Part shown: positions 62,406-64,000 of the stretch, piece by piece
How the letters are laid out: each line of letters begins with the position of its first letter
How positions within the stretch are numbered: the first letter of the stretch is position 1
NCBI RefSeq assembly: GCF_024808255.1
Contig: NZ_JANTYS010000033.1
Coordinates: 1 to 64,000 of the forward strand
Direction of reading: 5' to 3'
Source of the DNA: Mucilaginibacter dorajii
GTDB lineage: Bacteria; Bacteroidota; Bacteroidia; Sphingobacteriales; Sphingobacteriaceae
Length of the DNA stretch: 64,000 nucleotides
Notes under the pieces: model-generated
The model's input: the letters and a program-made list of their open reading frames with translations, nothing else
Databases searched by the model: none
What the model was told of the DNA's origin: nothing
Made by a program: the position numbers and the translations under genes

Positions 62406-64000
62406 ATGAGATCATTTATTCTTTTTTTGATAGGGACCATTTTGTTAGCGGGCGGCCTGGTCAAAGCCCAACCTAAACATCAATTCACTTTAGGCGATAA
62501 GGACTTTCTTTTAGATGGTAAGCCTTTCCAGATGATTTCTGGTGAATTACATTATCCCCGCATACCAAGAGAGGCCTGGCGCGACAGAATGAGAATGGCA
62601 AAGGCAATGGGGCTTAACACCATAGGTACTTATGTTTTTTGGAACCTGCACGAGCCACAAAAAGGACAGTATGATTTTTCGGGCAATAATGATATTGTTG
62701 AATTTATTAAAATAGCCCAGCAGGAAGGTTTATGGGTAATACTGCGCCCAAGCCCTTATGTATGTGCCGAGTGGGAGTTTGGTGGATATCCCTATTGGTT
62801 ACAAAATGAGGAAGGATTAGTTGTAAGGAGTAAAAATCCACAATATTTAAATGAGTACGAAAATTATATTAAAGAATTAGGAAAGCGTTTGTCCCGGTAC
62901 CAGGTAAACCATGGCGGCAACATCTTAATGGTGCAAATTGAAAATGAGTATGGCTCATACGGCTCTGATAAGGATTACCTGACTATTAACCAGAAAATGT
63001 TTAAAGAAGCCGGATTTGACGGTTTGTTATATACCTGCGATCCGGCTGGCGATCTGGTAAAAGGGCATTTACCGGGTTTGCTGCCGGCAGTAAACGGCTT
63101 AGATAATCCGGCTAAGGTAAAGGAACTAATCAATCAAAACCACGATGGTAAAGGACCTTACTATATTGCCGAATGGTACCCAGCGTGGTTTGACTGGTGG
63201 GGTACAAAACACCATACAGTGCCGGCCGAGCAGTATACCGGCCGGTTAGATTCTGTAATTGCGGCAGGAATTTCCATAAACATGTACATGTTTCATGGCG
63301 GAACAACACGGGGATTTATGAATGGGGCTAATTATAACGACCAGGCTCCCTTTGAGCCGCAAATCAGCAGTTATGATTATGATGCACCACTCGACGAAGC
63401 CGGAAATCCGACACCCAAATTTTGGGCTTTTAGAAATGTAATTCAAAAACATTTACCCGCCGGTGTTAATTTACCTACCGTCCCCCCAGTTAAACCCACC
63501 ATTATAATACCTCAAATTGAGCTTAAAAATGTGGCAGACCTTGACGACTTAAAACTGGATGGCAAGAGCAGTCAAAATCCATTGACCTTTGAGAACATGA
63601 AACTCGATTATGGTTTTATGTTATACCGCACAACCATTGCAGGAGGGAAATCCGGAATATTAAAAGTCAAAAATCTTAGAGATTTTGGGGTAGTGATGAT
63701 CAATGGAAAAGCGGTGGGCAGCCTTGATCGCCGTACCGGATCAGATAGCATTAACATCAGTTTACCTGATGGAACGGTAACATTGGATATTTTGGTCGAA
63801 AATTCAGGTCGCATCAATTTTGGTAAATACCTGTTGCAAAATAAAAAGGGAATTGTAGGCAAGGTGTTTTTTCGAGGCAATGATGTAACGGGTTGGCAAA
63901 ACTTTCCTTTACCGTTAAAGGCGATTGGGAGTTACAAACCTAAACCTGGTTTGGTTAATTTAAATACGCCCGTTATGAAGAAGGGAGTTTTCTCATTGTC
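62406..64000 (+). CDS. GH35 beta-galactosidase, 3' end beyond the window
   Basis: At least 531 codons are open to the window edge without a stop. A signal peptide of about 22 residues ends LVKAQ. The GH35 barrel follows: SGELHYPRIPREAWRDR, TYVFWNLHEP, CAEWEFGGYP, the acid/base Glu181 in QIENEYGSYG and the nucleophile Glu256 in YYIAEWYPAWFDWWG. C-terminal beta-sandwich domains begin near residue 360. The enzyme removes terminal beta-linked galactose from oligosaccharides such as arabinogalactan, galactan or xyloglucan side chains. It lies 680 bases after the sensor gene on the same strand and completes the locus as seen. Confidence 0.93.
   Translation, partial: MRSFILFLIGTILLAGGLVKAQPKHQFTLGDKDFLLDGKPFQMISGELHYPRIPREAWRDRMRMAKAMGLNTIGTYVFWNLHEPQKGQYDFSGNNDIVEFIKIAQQEGLWVILRPSPYVCAEWEFGGYPYWLQNEEGLVVRSKNPQYLNEYENYIKELGKRLSRYQVNHGGNILMVQIENEYGSYGSDKDYLTINQKMFKEAGFDGLLYTCDPAGDLVKGHLPGLLPAVNGLDNPAKVKELINQNHDGKGPYYIAEWYPAWFDWWGTKHHTVPAEQYTGRLDSVIAAGISINMYMFHGGTTRGFMNGANYNDQAPFEPQISSYDYDAPLDEAGNPTPKFWAFRNVIQKHLPAGVNLPTVPPVKPTIIIPQIELKNVADLDDLKLDGKSSQNPLTFENMKLDYGFMLYRTTIAGGKSGILKVKNLRDFGVVMINGKAVGSLDRRTGSDSINISLPDGTVTLDILVENSGRINFGKYLLQNKKGIVGKVFFRGNDVTGWQNFPLPLKAIGSYKPKPGLVNLNTPVMKKGVFSL

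Noticed and set aside
62406..64000. Frameshifted GH35 pseudogene
   Set aside because: I checked the frame codon by codon around both catalytic Glu residues; it stays open from 62406 to the window edge.
1..64000. CRISPR array, rRNA operon or intact insertion sequence
   Set aside because: I saw no regularly spaced repeats with unique spacers, no rRNA-like sequence and no transposase frame on either strand.

Overview
The window looks like the chromosome of a plant-polysaccharide-degrading member of the Bacteroidota, most likely Sphingobacteriaceae and probably close to Mucilaginibacter or Pedobacter. The reasons are a SusC/SusD pair, a giant hybrid two-component sensor with an AraC output domain, many secreted glycoside hydrolases, TAnnTTTG-type -7 promoter boxes, and interspersed palindromic repeats of the GTCATTGCGA, GTCATTTCGA and GTAGAGACGC types. 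This placement rests on gene content and is not a database result.

Region 1 (1-8.2 kb) holds general functions: a secreted M28 peptidase, a LiaF-like protein, a GNAT/polysaccharide-deacetylase pair, a MacB/FtsX-type permease and a multispanning HGSNAT/DUF1624-type membrane protein. Region 2 (8.4-17.5 kb) is a same-strand locus for an unsaturated-uronate- and rhamnose-containing glycan. It has KduI, a UxuB-type SDR, two LacI regulators, a stand-alone DUF4350 protein, a BNR-4 beta-propeller (lyase candidate), a DUF2264 protein, a GH43 and L-rhamnose mutarotase. Region 3 (17.5-30.2 kb) holds a VOC dioxygenase-like protein and an esterase, two zinc-ribbon proteins of unknown function, a complete RND efflux operon with its TetR regulator and three visible operators, and two secreted beta-propeller proteins.

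Region 4 (30.2-42.5 kb) is accessory, AT-rich in large parts, and the most interesting stretch. A two-gene operon (30918-34998) encodes a 906-residue protein with an N-terminal HD phosphohydrolase domain joined to a STAND-type P-loop NTPase, and an overlapping 458-residue helical protein of unknown family. It has the build of an anti-phage or conflict system that I cannot match to a named one. It lies between two direct copies of a 162-base element with 24-base inverted ends. A third, truncated copy follows after a three-gene oxidoreductase/AraC module, so the layout resembles a string of cassettes. Two direct copies of a tRNA-3'-end-like sequence (35.28 and 42.43 kb) enclose a 7-kb block of reductases and regulators and may be old attachment sites.

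Region 5 (42.6-64 kb) is a polysaccharide utilization locus: GH2 with an inserted discoidin/CBM32-like domain, a secreted CE1-like esterase, a tandem GH43, SusC, SusD, a GH5 with a ricin-type domain on the opposite strand, the hybrid two-component sensor, and a GH35 beta-galactosidase cut by the window edge. The SusCD pair would import oligosaccharides released at the surface, the periplasmic enzymes would trim them, and the sensor would switch the locus on.
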